From contig MU867079.1 in the NCBI GenBank assembly GCA_033725935.1, forward strand, positions 124,001 to 188,000: a DNA stretch of 64,000 bases. The letters run 5' to 3'. The notes beneath the pieces are model-generated. The model was not told where the DNA came from. It did no database searches and saw nothing but the letters and a program-made list of their open reading frames with translations. Below, piece by piece: positions 44,493 to 55,759 of the stretch (positions are counted from its first letter, which is position 1; every line of letters starts with the position of its first letter). Both the position numbers and the translations under genes were made by a program. The stretch comes from Cladorrhinum sp. PSN259. Lineage: Eukaryota > Ascomycota > Sordariomycetes > Sordariales > Podosporaceae.

Positions 44493-45121
44493 TGTGACGA
44501 TTCGGCTGTGGGTGGTGAGAGTCGTGGGATCTCGAGATTTGAGCTTCGTCAACTAGCCGTGGTTGAAGTTGAAATTCGGTCAAAATTTTGTTGGTTCAAG
44601 GTGATGATTTGCGGCTGGTTTCGTAGTCGTCACTTGCTTCGCTGCCTCGCCAGTTTGAAGGTGAGGTACCCAATTGGGCTAGCGCAATATTGTTAAGGTT
44701 GGGCAAGGTGGGCAGCTTTGGTGCAAGGCTGGCAGCAGGTGCTTTACATAATCAAGGGCCCTTGTCAGCTTGAAGCAGTGCGAACTCCGAAGTGGTGCGA
44801 AAGTGGGGGCAGCTTCCTCTTCAAGCAGGTGGTGTCCTGCAGATGTCAACCAACCCACTGCCGCGTCACTTGGCTTGGCCCGTCTGTAACATGGGCCTGG
44901 AGACTGCTGATCGTCGGCCCAGGCCGCTGTAAAACAGGCCGCCCCTCCACCTCCCAAATCTGGGGAAAGTCATTTCCATACCCTTCTTCAACCCCGACAC
45001 AGGTAATCAAGCATAAATTTACTCTCTTCGCTCTTTCGCATCAGCAAACGAAGTCAAATTTTGTACTTATCCTGAAATATACACCAATTCTCTTGCGACC
45101 ATCAACCTGCAAACCGCAACC
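44493..45121. other. Divergent promoter region, RPN8 / I9 inhibitor
   Basis: 629 bp between two ATGs. Overlapping small open frames with no domain. No known proteasome-gene element was recognised with confidence. Confidence 0.55.
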
Positions 45122-45493
45122 ATGAGAGCCTTCTCCTTCCTTATCGCGGCTTTGACCTTTTTCTCTGGCGTCATTGCTGTCGACATCCAGAAGTCAGTCC
45201 TCATCAGCTATCCTTCCGATACCCCCGATTCGGTCGTCACCCAGGCCAAGAAGGCTATTGTTGATGCTGGAGGAATCATTACCCACGAGTACACTTTTAT
45301 CAAGTAAGTTGACTCTGATTTACAGCAAGTAGTTATGGAAGAAGTATGGCCTGACAGATATTCTAGGGGATTTGCCGCAAAGGTTGGCGCGAAGGTTCTG
45401 GACAGCGTTTCGGCATGGGGGGAGGATTACAAGGTCTCTATTGAGGAGGACCAGGAGGTCCACACGATGGAGGGTGGCCACATTGGCATCTAA
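45122..45493 (+). CDS. Small secreted inhibitor I9 (subtilisin propeptide-like) protein
   Basis: Two exons (45122-45303, 45367-45493) with a 63-bp intron (AA|GTAAGT, TTCTAG) give 102 residues. A signal peptide is likely (MRAFSFLIAALTFFSGVIA, cleavage after Ala19). The mature part has the I9 ferredoxin-like pattern: SVLISYPSDTPDSVVTQAKK, AIVDAGGIITHEYTFIK, GFAAKVGAKVLDSVSAW, VSIEEDQEVHTM. No protease domain follows, so this is a stand-alone inhibitor or chaperone-like propeptide, as with Pbi2 in yeast or POIA1 in Pleurotus. Those are described as cytosolic vacuolar-protease inhibitors or intramolecular-chaperone-like; this one carries a signal peptide. Confidence 0.82.
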
Positions 45494-46670
45494 GACGGTC
45501 TCTTGATTGTGAAGGACATGAACAACAACAAAGCGGCCATACACGTTACGGGACCGATAGCTCTTGAGACAAACGACTAGTGAGAATAGTTTACGGTATG
45601 ATGATAGACGGATGGATGACTGGCGTTTTTTTGGAAAGGCAACTCCTCGAGGAGACAACTTTGGATCTGGGAAGTAATCAAGTTGCGGGACAATGCTCAA
45701 CCGCGATGTTTTTATTTTTTACAAATGCAGTACGAAATTACCATTCAACATCTGACCGTCTCTTGATATAATGCTTTCAAAACATGTTGAAACCCAACAA
45801 TACACGATGGATCAGGCATGTAAGTGTCCAGCGGGGTCTATCTGGGGCCCTGAGCGTGGATACTCTAGAGATAAAGATGGGTGGACAACCTCGAGAGACG
45901 ACAAAGCGGGACTCGATGTGGTTTCCGCGTCATCTGAATATCTTCTCAGGTTAAAGCAAAATATTAGTTGTAAATATAAAAAGAGCAGATGGTTGTCCAA
46001 TGACCAGGTTTGCGATGACCCTGTGGTCGAGTGTCGAATGCCTGTTTAACATGCGCCATGCAGGAAAGTCCTTCCACTTCCCAGCGTATAAAATAAAATA
46101 GCCCCGCCAGGATTCAACGACTTTTATATGTATGCAGCCTTAACAACTGTGAAACATATATCTTTGGTGGAATTTCGATGTTGGACCGACCAATTCATGC
46201 AAGATGATGGCTCTGCACCGCTGCGGGACACGACTGCCGACCGCTGCATGTTAGCAAGCCGCTATTAGACCCCTGTCATTTGGTCGTCTGTGGGTCTCTA
46301 GAGCTCCTCCTCGGTAGGGGTCCAGGGGAATCCAGAACAATGCCTTTCTTGAATAACCACCGTGGACTCCAACCCGTCCAACCATGAAACGCCAGAGCCG
46401 CCCCGACACTGAAGAAAAGGAATACAACACTCTGTCTATGGATGAATAGCGATGCGCCACGAAACCTGTACAATAATAATAGCAAGAAAGTCACCACTCC
46501 GATTCTCGTCGCGCATCTCATTTCTCGTCGTCTCCTAATTAATACAAACTGCACAACCACACCTCGGCCGATATCGACCAACTTGGTACCTCTGGGGTTA
46601 TTACACACATACGATATCTCATACCTCCAAATCTACGACGCTCGGCAGGCACCCGCGCGTCCGTTTCACC
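45494..46670. other. Tandem intergenic region upstream of the HOOK gene
   Basis: 1.2 kb, no gene supported. It includes the 3' flank of the inhibitor and the promoter and leader of HOOK. Overlapping open frames at 45580-46049 and 46276-46608 have no domain. Confidence 0.55.
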
Positions 46671-49196
46671 ATGACGCAATACAGTCTTCGTACACAAGCA
46701 GCCCTCTTGAAATGGGTCAACACGTTCGGCACGCCTCGCAAGGCCGGCACATTGCAGGACCTACGAGACGGTGTTGTTCTGGCCCAGATCCTCGACAAGA
46801 TGATGGGGCCCCTATTTAATAACGAGGGCCTTCTTTTGGACCCACGGTCGGCCGAGGACGAAAAGAAGAAACTCATATGGAACCCGCGAACCGACGAGGA
46901 CGCGAGGAACAACCTCAAGATAGTCCACGACGAACTTAGCAGCTTCCTCCGCATTGATAACCCGCTGCTTGCTCTTACACCCTCTGAGTTCCGCGCCATT
47001 GCCGAAAACCCTCACGACAATGCCTTGTGCGACTTCCTCTCCGCTTTCCTCACAGCCGCCTGCATGGGCACCCTGAGCCAGACCTATGTTCCAGTCATTA
47101 CATCGACCCTCGACGCAACCACGCAAAAGGAGATCATGAAGGTTCTTGACCAAAAGATTCACTTGAAGGAGGAAAGGGAGGGCAGGGATCTGGTTCTTAT
47201 GGAGGAAGAGCTGGATACGATGAAGGACAAGGTCGACACCCTCAAGAAGCAGAACGCCGATTTGCAGTCGCGGCTTGACAAGATGCTCGATAACCGAGAA
47301 GCACTGTTGCGCGATCTTCAACTAGCCCAGGATGAACTATCTACTCAGAAGCGGGCAAAGGGCTCGGATACTTCAACGGCTATTCGTGAGTTACGGAGCG
47401 AGGTTCGCGATAAGATGACCGAGATTGATCGGCTTGAGGACTTGTTGGAGAAAGAAATGCTCCGTTCTCAGAAGTTCGAGAAGGAAAACGAGTCTTTTGC
47501 GCCCAAAATTAAGCATATGGAGGAGATGCAGGACAGAATCACATTATTGGAACATGAGACAAAGCAGCAACAACAGACAATCAAGGGCTTAGAAAATTAT
47601 AGAAAGAAAGCCCAGGACCTGGCCGCTATTCAGCAACGAAATAGGGCTCTAGAGGAACATATTCAGGGGCTCGAGCAAGAAATCAAAGACTATGAGGAGG
47701 TCAAGGAGCAAAACAGGAAGCTGCAAAAGGAGATGGACGAGAAGGTACGGGTCTTGTCATCCAATGAGCAGGAAATCATCTATACGCTTCAGTCCAAAAA
47801 TGTGTTGCAAGATGCCAACGAGGAGCTCAAACGAAAAATCGAGTATCTTGATTCAAAACGACAGCTTGACGAGGCTACCATCAGGGAACTTCAGGAACAG
47901 CTTCAGCTTGGTGACATCCTCCATGACTCCGGCTCGGATAGTCCTGGTCCCAGGCAATCCACGTTCAATCTCGAGCAGGAGCTGGAGACCACTAATGATC
48001 CTACAGCGGCTCTTCGTCTTGAGGTTCAAAGACTCAAGGCTGAGAACAACCTCTTGCGCAATAACATGGCCGTTGGCTCCGAAAACGAAAGATTACGCAC
48101 CGAGCTCGACGTGGCTAACCAGAAGGTGGATCACTACCGTCTCAATGCCAACGACGCTCTGGAGAAGCATGCTGTTGTTCAGGAGCAGGTCAACGCCCTC
48201 ATGACCCACGCCACATCGGAAGGAGATGTTGCTTTTGTTAACATGCGGCAAAATCTGTCAGAAATCACAAAGGAGTCTGATCAACTCAAGAAGCGGATCC
48301 AGGAACTTGAGCGGGAAGCCAATGACAAGAGCCGGGAGCTCATCCAGGCCAAGACTGATCTTGAAAATATTGGCGAAGAGCAGACTACGGTTTTGGCGGC
48401 GCTCAAGTCATCTGACGAGCTGATTTCTGATTCTCTGAGGACGGAGCTGGAAGCTACGAGGAAGAAGTTGAACCAGAAGACGTTTGAGCTTGAGCAGATG
48501 AAAGAGCAGCTTATGGTGGCTTTGCTATCAAAGGACAAGATTCAGAAGAAGCTTGAAGAGGCTTTGGCGTCTGCAGTTACCACGCCTCCAAACGGACAGG
48601 CGGAAGAGGTGTCAGCCAAGAGCAAGAAGGAAGATGCGGAGAAGATTGAGAAACTAAAGAGCGCTTTAAGACAGAAGATGGAGGTGAGTCGTCTTCTTTC
48701 TTATGTTAAGCCATTTAGATTGCTAAAAATTGACTATGTAATAGCAACTCGAGAAAGCAGAGCAAGAAAAATACGAGCTCCAGAGACGCATCAAGGCTGC
48801 AGAAAATGGAAGCGCTCTTGCAGCTCAGAAGGTATGTTTTCTCTTTTCCGCTTGTTTTCCTCTCGACCCAAGGCTAACTGTGGGCGACAGGCTGCCAACG
48901 AACAAATCATCAAAACTCTGCAGAGAGAAAACGCCATGATCACAACGGCGTGGTACGATTTGACGAGCCGGCTGCAGAGCAACCACGTGGTGCTAGCTAG
49001 GAGGCACGACGTGCCCAAGAGCTGGCTGAACAGGCAGAGGCAGATGGTGAATGGTAAGTTTCCTCTCGCTCCTCCTGCTTACCATTCGTACCAACTCCTC
49101 CGCCTTCATTTTCGATTTATCCGTCTTTGGGCTGTCGTGTTGACCATGAATGCTAATTGTGCTGTGTGATTCTATTTAGCTACACCAAGGAGATAG
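46671..49196 (+). CDS. HOOK-family dynein-endosome adaptor
   Basis: Four exons (46671-48683, 48745-48831, 48891-49053, 49180-49196; introns 61, 59 and 126 bp) give 759 residues. The last exon is tiny and encodes only TPRR and the stop. Residues 1-150 form the HOOK calponin-like N domain (ALLKWVNTFG, LQDLRDGVVLAQILDKMMGP, DNALCDFLSAFLTAACMG), which contacts dynein light intermediate chain. Residues about 165-640 are long coiled coils, and the C-terminal segment (RENAMITTAWYDLTSRLQSN) is the conserved end that in Aspergillus HookA contacts the FTS/FHIP cargo side. The protein would link early endosomes to dynein for long-range transport in hyphae. If the first 3' intron were retained, the frame would continue with unrelated sequence; splicing restores the coiled coil. 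Confidence 0.92.
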
Positions 49197-50900
49197 CGAC
49201 CTCCTATAAGTGCGTAGCTTTTGCAGACGATACACTTTGCTTTGGTTGTTGTTTCTTTGAGGACTGCTGTTGGGAGGGTTACTTGATTTTTTACTTGCAG
49301 CAGACACACAAACAGATTTTAATGTCTTTTTTGGTGAGAGAGGGAGAAAGAGGGAGAACTAGAACTTTTTTTTTTTGTTGATGGGGGACTTTGAGCTTTC
49401 AGCTTTTGGAAGGTTATAATGGTGGCATAGCGAGCAAGAGAGGGAAGGATGCGTATATACAATATTACAAGCAAGGTGCTGGTTGGGTTTCCTTGATTTT
49501 GTGGTCGCTTCATAGTTTTTGAAATGGAGAGAGAGAGAGAGAGGAGGGTAGAGAAGGGAAAGAAACGGGAAAGAGAGAACAGTCATATATACCTTACACT
49601 ACACTTTGATGTTTTGTTTATTTTTATTTCTTGTGGCCCCTGTTTGCTTTGTCTTTTCTTATGTTTTATATGCTTCCTTTTTTTGTTTTGTGAGTCCAAA
49701 GAAGGGAAAGTGGTTGGCTAATTTTTTTCGGTTTTCGGTTTTCTTCTTTGATCGAATACCCTCTAGATGTTTTGATATAAAGAAAAAAACGAGCATCAAG
49801 TTTAATAGACGTATAGGGAAAGGTTTCCTAGTGTCTTTTTCAAGTTTGCCCCCTTCCGATCAAAGAGTTTTTCTTAAATATATATAAATCTGGAGGTGTT
49901 ATGCTTGAACCATAGATTAGATGATTGTCTGCAAACCTGTTGGGTAGATTGAAACGGTGATAGGGAAAGGAAAAAAAAGGGGGGTTAAAGAAACCTTGAC
50001 TATCTACACAATACAGAAAGACTGTTCACACATTCACGGTTTTTTCCCGGTTTTTTTTCCCCAGACATTGTATTATGTACCCCTGACTGGACAGGTTTCC
50101 ATCTAAAGCTCCAAAGACTTACACACCCAAAGCCGGACCATGTTTGCTGAACCTAAACCACACCGCTAATCTCTACTCTCGATACATCTGCATCTGGTAA
50201 AATTGGATGGATGCCTGTGTAGGTTTCTTGAAAAGGTGGCCTCGAGAAGAAGGGAAATAATATGTCGAGCGGCCTTGATTTGAACATGGTCAGTTCTTCA
50301 TATGAAAGAACTATCACACAAATTTGCTCTGTTTGGTCAAGTTGTTTGTTTCGTTAGGTAAGGCATTTTACATGGTAGTAATTACATTTCGCTCTCGCAT
50401 CACCCGCCAATCAAGCCAAAAATTCCCGATCCAATATGTCCTCGGGGAGGGGAATGCTTGGCTTTGCTCAAGCTGATGATGATGATGGATTTTGCCAGGT
50501 AGTTTGTTCTTTTCTTTCTCCAATTTCATTCCGTATCCCTCCTCCCTCATACTCTCCAATTTTGGGCAGCCAACGGGTTGGTGGGAATTCGTCCAGTTAA
50601 TTCTTTTTTCGTTCTTGATGGGGTATAAAAACGGACAGCGAATATCGACGCAAAGTGGTGTCTATGCTTCTCAACTCCTTCTCTAGCGGTTTTCTGATGA
50701 GAAATGGAAGAGAGGAGCTGGACACAAAAGTCTCCTGACTCCTCTCACCGAGTATGACTGAGAAACAACAGCAAATCCATGAGGTCCTCCGGCGGTTTCG
50801 ACCCCTAGCCTTTCCTTCGATTGTTCTCTTGGTCCTGACACTCGTCCTCATTCCCGTCTCTGTCGCTGAACGTCTCGGCAACCCTCTCATTACAGCGCAT
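49197..50900. other. Convergent non-coding gap, HOOK / adenylate kinase, 1.7 kb
   Basis: T-rich and GA-rich sequence with no gene. A GA run is at 49524-49543. Long T-rich 3' UTR-like sequence follows HOOK. Open frames here are repeat translations. Confidence 0.55.
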
Positions 50901-51881
50901 CTACGAGCTGTGAGTGAGCTTGCGGAGGAGACCGCTGCCAGCAGAGTTTGCCTTGGCCTTGTCGCCGTCAAAAATGACCAGGAGGCTCTTCCAGACCTGG
51001 CTAGGCTCCTGGGAGGCGTCAATGGCCTTCCAGATGCCGGTCTTTTGGTAGTAGCTGACAACGGGAGCAGTCTGCTTGTGGTAGGTAATAAGACGCTTTT
51101 TGAGGGCCTCGGCATTGTCATCGCTGCGCTGGACAAGGGGCTCGCCGGTGATGTCGTCAGTCATGGGCTTCTTGGGAGGGCTGAAGGTTTTGTGGTAGCT
51201 GCGACCGCTGGCGGGGTGGATGAGACGGCCGGTGATGCGGGCAACGAGGAGCTCGTCGTCGATCTTGAGCTCAACGGCGTGCTGGAGAGACTTGTTGCGC
51301 TCGCGAAGCATGGAATCAAGACCCTCGGCCTGGGGAACGGTGCGGGGGAAGCCGTCGAGGATGAAGCCACCCTTGCACTCCTTGTTGTTGTCGATCTCCT
51401 CCTTGATCATACCAATGACGATGTCGTCGCTGACGAGACCGCCGGCATCCATGATCTTCTTGGCCTCCCGACCGAGAGGAGTCTTCTTAGCAACCTGGGA
51501 CCGGAGCATATCACCGGTGGCCTGTAGTTATACCGCGCAAGTAGTTGGTGGTTAGCGATCCGGAACTGCATCGTGGGAGCTTCGTCTCGGGCCAATTGGC
51601 TTACCAGATGGCAGCAGTTGAATTTCTCCTTGAGCTTGGGAGCCTGAGTACCCTTGCCTGCGACGTGGTGATGCAATGGTTAGCTTCCTCGGTACATTTG
51701 CAGCGGCATCATGGACAGCGAGCATACCGGCACCGGGAGGGCCGATGAGGATCATGCGGACCTCATCGACGGTCTTCTTGGGGGAGGCGCCAAATTGTCT
51801 GCTCTCCAAAGCCTGGACTCTGCCCTCAATGTTGGCAATGACGCTCTGGAGGCGCTTGACTTCGTCGTCGAGATATCCCAT
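50901..51881 (-). CDS. adk1: Adenylate kinase (ADK1 type, long LID form)
   Basis: Three exons (51881-51728, 51657-51605, 51521-50901; introns 70 and 83 bp) give 275 residues. The enzyme interconverts ATP + AMP and 2 ADP. The P-loop GPPGAGKGTQ (residues 47-56) is rebuilt exactly across intron 1, and HLATGDMLRSQVAKKTPLGR across intron 2. The AMP/NMP site (GGLVSDDIVIGMIKEE), GGFILDGFPRTVPQAEGLD and the LID segment (RITGRLIHPASGRSYHKTFS, PPKKPMTDDITGEPLVQRSD) are intact, marking the long LID form. A 40-residue N-terminal extension with a helical segment (EVKRLQSVIANIEGRVQALE) precedes the core. Cytosolic and mitochondrial intermembrane location are both known for this family in fungi. Confidence 0.95.
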
Positions 51882-53141
51882 CTTGTATGATGTCGGTGGT
51901 GGTTCCGGTGTCGGCTCGGAGAGTTGTTGTTCAAGGAAAGAAGAAAAAAATAGATGACGAGGTCTCGGCGGGGAGGGACGGAAGGGCGGGGTGGCGGGAG
52001 AAGGGTGGTGAGGGAAATTGACGTTCGGTCGGGAGAGTGGAACGAGGGTTGTCAAAAAGATCAACAAGAGGCTGGCTCCCCAAAAATTGAGATGGGATTT
52101 GGCTACTTTTTCCCCTGGGGCGCAACGGGTAGAGGTGAAAGGGAGGCGTGGTGCAGGGAACAGGTTGCGACAATTGATGCAGGCACTGGCACCAGGCAAG
52201 GCAGGTTACAGCGGTTTTCGGCCACGCCCCGAGGACGCTGACCCTGCTGGGCTTGCTGGACTTGCAGAAAGCTTGCAGGGCCCCTCGGAGCTCAATTTGG
52301 AATTATACTTTTTTTCCAAAGTATTTGAAGCCATTCTCATTATCTTTTACTATGCCTCCTCAAGGGCTATCAATACAAGAACTTTGTATCCCGGTCTTTG
52401 AGGACACCACTCGGAAACATGCAGCTCCCGATGGTCCCCTGTGCTCACACTGACGTCGAGGCTTGTGTGATGATGATGAGCTCCATCCGGGCCAGAGGAC
52501 CACCGCCGAGGTACAGTACATGCCATTCCCGGCCTTCTGTCGGAAGCTTCCATTCGTGCTGCGAATCAGGGAGCTGGCCCGGCAGACCGGAAGAATAACC
52601 GGCCAGTGGGGAACTTGGAAAAAGTGGGAAATCCCGAGGACACCTGGAAATGTTTACACGTGGAGAATCAACATCCATGATTGTGGTCATGCGCTGTCTT
52701 CACATCAACTACTGTCTCTGCTGAATTTCTGCACGTACTGTTTTCCCTCTGTGTTGTTGATAATGACTGACCAGGGTCAAGTTTTTATTTTTTTCCACGG
52801 TCCAAGCTCCAAATTCACAACCCCTCGTTGAGGTGGTCAGTGCTGCTGGACCATCTGGTGAATGTGATGCCAAGCCTTTCTCGCCAACACTCCGGTCCAC
52901 CCTTGGTCTTTGGCTTCCGCCGCTTGACATCATTTGTTGGGAAGCCAAAAAAGGAGACCAAGCCATCTGCAATTGAGAAAGATGATTATTAGCATGATTA
53001 ACAATGTCTAGATAAAGGTCGTTCAAAGATAATTCCCAAACGCCATAGCAATGCTAGATAGCCTCGGACCTGTCTGTGCTGTCTTCCAGACTAAAGAAAA
53101 TGAGATGGAAAATGATTAGATTATGCCTTCGAACTCCCAGG
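51882..53141. other. Intergenic region upstream of adenylate kinase
   Basis: 1.26 kb: the adk1 promoter and the 3' flank of the gene at 53142. Both genes lie on the minus strand. No gene or repeat recognised; open frames on both strands are overlapping and domain-free. Confidence 0.55.
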
Positions 53142-54179
53142 CTACACACTTTCATCGTCCCCTCCATCCGCCCACACCTCCTTGCTCTCCAACTCCACAA
53201 CCCTCATAGCAACGGCCACCTCCTCCAGCTTAGCAACCACATCCAGGACACCTTGATTTACCCTTTGGAAATACCTATCATTGGCTTCTCTCCTCTTCCT
53301 TGCCAATAAGATATCCACCTCCGTCTCCTGTTGAACGCCGCCCTTCTTCCCATCGTGCCCTCCTGCTACTCCGGCCCCAGCAGCAGCGGTGCTGGTTCCG
53401 ATTCCTAGCCCGCTGCTCCCCGGTCGAGCATGGGCACTTCCAAAACTCCCAACAGTACTTTTGGCTCCCTCTGTCGTGGCACCGCCAGCTGTTCCTCCTT
53501 CTCCCGCAGCAAGTCCGCCAACGGATGTTGATGCAGCCCCCAGATGCCCTCCTTCCATCCTCACAGTTTCAATCGCCTCGTCAGCCTCGCTCCTCGCCCA
53601 AGCCTGTGCCAGAGCTATTTGTGCCGCTCTCAATTCATCCAGCTTCTTCTCGTGGTCAGGTCCGAACACTCGGGTTCCTCTGCCGGCTGATAGCTCCACT
53701 TCTTCCAACGTGGCCTGCATCTTCGCCCATCGTGCATCAGTCTTGTCTGTTGCGCGGGTGGTTGATTCCTGTCTGGGTAAAGACGGAACAGGGAGGTTGC
53801 TAATGTTTAGGCCTCCTCTCAAGGGAGATACAACGCTGCCCAGACCTGGGGTTGTTGATAGTGATGGAGGGCCACCCTGGCCAGGTGAGGTCATGGACGA
53901 GAGGATGGATGCAGCGCCTGGGGACGTGAATTGGTTGGCATTGGGGAATGCGGATGACCCTGGACGGGATGGCGGTTGAGAGGTAGGTTGGTTTAGTATC
54001 CCGATGCCTTTTCCGAGTGACATGCTACTACCGCCCGGGGCGGTTGATTGTGATTGTTGAGCATTGTTGGCTGCTTCGGGTCTTGGGAGAGAGACGTGTG
54101 ATGCTCCTGGTGAAGGGTGGAGGAAGAGAGATGGTGGCGGATCTCGAGGTTTGGAGATTGATCTGTTTAACTGAGACAT
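53142..54179 (-). CDS. Unrecognised Ala/Gly/Ser-rich protein with a central helical segment
   Basis: A single exon of 345 residues from ATG 54179 (MSQLNRSISKPRDPPPSLFL). The first 135 residues are Ser/Pro/Gly-rich and likely disordered. Residues about 145-200 look conserved and helical: ARWAKMQATLEEVELSAGRG, then TRVFGPDHEKKLDELRAAQI and ALAQAWARSEADEA. After a Gly/Ala/Thr linker, a second helical part (EVDILLARKRREANDRYFQR, VNQGVLDVVAKLEEVAVAMR) ends the protein. The two helical parts could form a small coiled-coil assembly unit. I do not recognise the family, so no function is given. It shares a 493-bp divergent promoter region with RPS23. The open frame, composition and ATG context support a real gene. 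Confidence 0.75.
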   Translation of the reverse strand: MSQLNRSISKPRDPPPSLFLHPSPGASHVSLPRPEAANNAQQSQSTAPGGSSMSLGKGIGILNQPTSQPPSRPGSSAFPNANQFTSPGAASILSSMTSPGQGGPPSLSTTPGLGSVVSPLRGGLNISNLPVPSLPRQESTTRATDKTDARWAKMQATLEEVELSAGRGTRVFGPDHEKKLDELRAAQIALAQAWARSEADEAIETVRMEGGHLGAASTSVGGLAAGEGGTAGGATTEGAKSTVGSFGSAHARPGSSGLGIGTSTAAAGAGVAGGHDGKKGGVQQETEVDILLARKRREANDRYFQRVNQGVLDVVAKLEEVAVAMRVVELESKEVWADGGDDESV

Positions 54180-54672
54180 TGTCACATTCTATTGGTGAAC
54201 AGTAGCAGGTTTGATGAAGGTTCGATGAGGTTGATGGTGAGGTGGATGGCTTGTAGGCCAGTATCGAGTGAGATGCATGTATCGGTGAAGCAGCTCACTT
54301 ACACGTCCAAGTGCAGAAAGCGGGGCGTCGGCTGCACAGGCCAACCGATTATGACCCACCGGAAATTTGGCCCCCCGGAATTTGCGGTGGGGCTCTCTGC
54401 CTGAGGCGAAAACCATCTTTTGCCCAATCGAGAGGCTAGGGTTTTCTCGCCCTACTGCGAAACTCGGCTGACGGTCCAAAAAATCATTGCAACTTTCCAA
54501 CCTCACGACCCTCATCCAGAAGTTGTGATCATCATCAAGTCGGTATGTACAATTTGTGACCCCGGTGCTGCTATCGCCAATTTAATCTAATCCAGATTAT
54601 TTTGGTCATTGTTGCCGTCCATCTTGTTTTTTTGTTTCCCACTAACACACATTCCCCTCTTTTGCAGCAATC
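54180..54672. promoter_or_regulatory. Divergent promoter region shared with RPS23
   Basis: 493 bp between the two ATGs. It contains TAGGGTTTT (54438-54446, a telo-box-like element of the type found in ascomycete ribosomal-protein promoters) and the RPS23 leader intron. Whether the element serves one or both genes is unknown. Confidence 0.5.
54543..54667 (+). other. Candidate 5'-leader intron of RPS23
   Basis: CG|GTATGT at 54543 and a pyrimidine-rich TTTTGCAG at 54667, five bases before the ATG at 54673, give a 125-bp intron with possible branch CTAAT/CTAAC sites. Leader introns next to the ATG are common in fungal ribosomal-protein genes. Confidence 0.65.
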
Positions 54673-55425
54673 ATGTCTGGTGGAAAGCCTCGTGGTCTTA
54701 ACGCGGCGCGCAAGCTGCGCAACAACCGCCGCGAGCAGCGGTGGGCCGACTTGTCCTACAAGAAGCGTGCTCTCGGCACTGCTTTCAAGTCCAGGTGCGC
54801 AACGATTCCCGAATAAACGATACCGAAAGACGATACGCGAAACAAGAAACTGACATGATGGAATTATAGCCCCTTCGGTGGCTCTTCCCACGCCAAGGGA
54901 ATTGTTCTCGAGAAGGTCGGCGTTGAGGCCAAGCAGCCTAACTCCGTACGTTTCCCCCGATTTTCCGACGATTAAACATGGACTGCTTCGACGAACAACA
55001 AATGGCTGACTGGTTATAATGGTATAGGCTATCAGAAAGTGCGTTCGTGTTCAGCTCATCAAGAACGGCAAGAAGGTCACTGCTTTCGGTATGACAACCC
55101 CTCAACGGTCCCCCTAGAATTCGAGACTAGAAGAATCGATTTGGAAGCCACAAAGAAGAACAGGGTGCTGACGGAGTTTGATGATTTACAGTCCCCAACG
55201 ATGGTTGCTTGAACTTCGTTGATGAGAACGACGAGGTCCTCCTCGCCGGTTTCGGTCGCAAGGGCAAGGCTAAGGGTGATATTCCCGGTGTTCGCTTCAA
55301 GGGTATGTTACGATGATATCTCCCACAAGTTGGACGCATTCTAACCCCCATATGCAGTCGTCAAGGTCTCTGGTGTCGGTCTCCTTGCCCTCTGGAAGGA
55401 GAAGAAGGAGAAGCCCAGATCTTAA
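54673..55425 (+). CDS. rps23: 40S ribosomal protein uS12 (RPS23)
   Basis: Five exons (54673-54794, 54870-54945, 55028-55088, 55192-55302, 55358-55425; introns 75, 82, 103 and 55 bp) give 145 residues, the usual family length. The protein starts [20 protein letters not shown] and contains [48 protein letters not shown], and [20 protein letters not shown]. The PNSA loop at the decoding centre, whose Pro is hydroxylated in eukaryotes, is intact. It contacts the codon-anticodon helix and helps set accuracy. Four short introns in 438 coding bases make it the most intron-dense gene here, as expected of a ribosomal-protein gene. It has a leader intron as well. Confidence 0.97.
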
Positions 55426-55759
55426 ATGCTGGGAAGCAGCTGGAAAGTGAAAAAGGCACGGTTTTGGCAAGAGGAGTCTGCGAGGCTTTTTTTTATCGGC
55501 ATACCATTCCGGGTTGGGGAATCTGGACTCTCACGGTAGTCATGATCCGAAAATAAGAGATCATTTCGCACCGAACAGCATAAACCGGGCCATCATTTAT
55601 GATTTTACTCATGTTGGGATCTGAAAAGATGGCGTCAAAGGGTGGTGAATGTTTTGTTCGTATGGGAGGAGCGTGAGCCCCTTCAGGGGTTGATCTACCA
55701 CGCAAAGAAAGATAATGGTTACATGAGAATTATCATATAAAAAAGACCGAATAAGAAAA
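55426..55759. other. Convergent gap, RPS23 / COQ2
   Basis: 334 bp of 3' flank from both genes. Overlapping antisense frames have no support. Confidence 0.6.

Noticed and set aside
50754..51527. 257-codon plus-strand Leu/Val/Ala-rich frame
   Set aside because: It is antisense to adenylate kinase, whose own frame is fully conserved.
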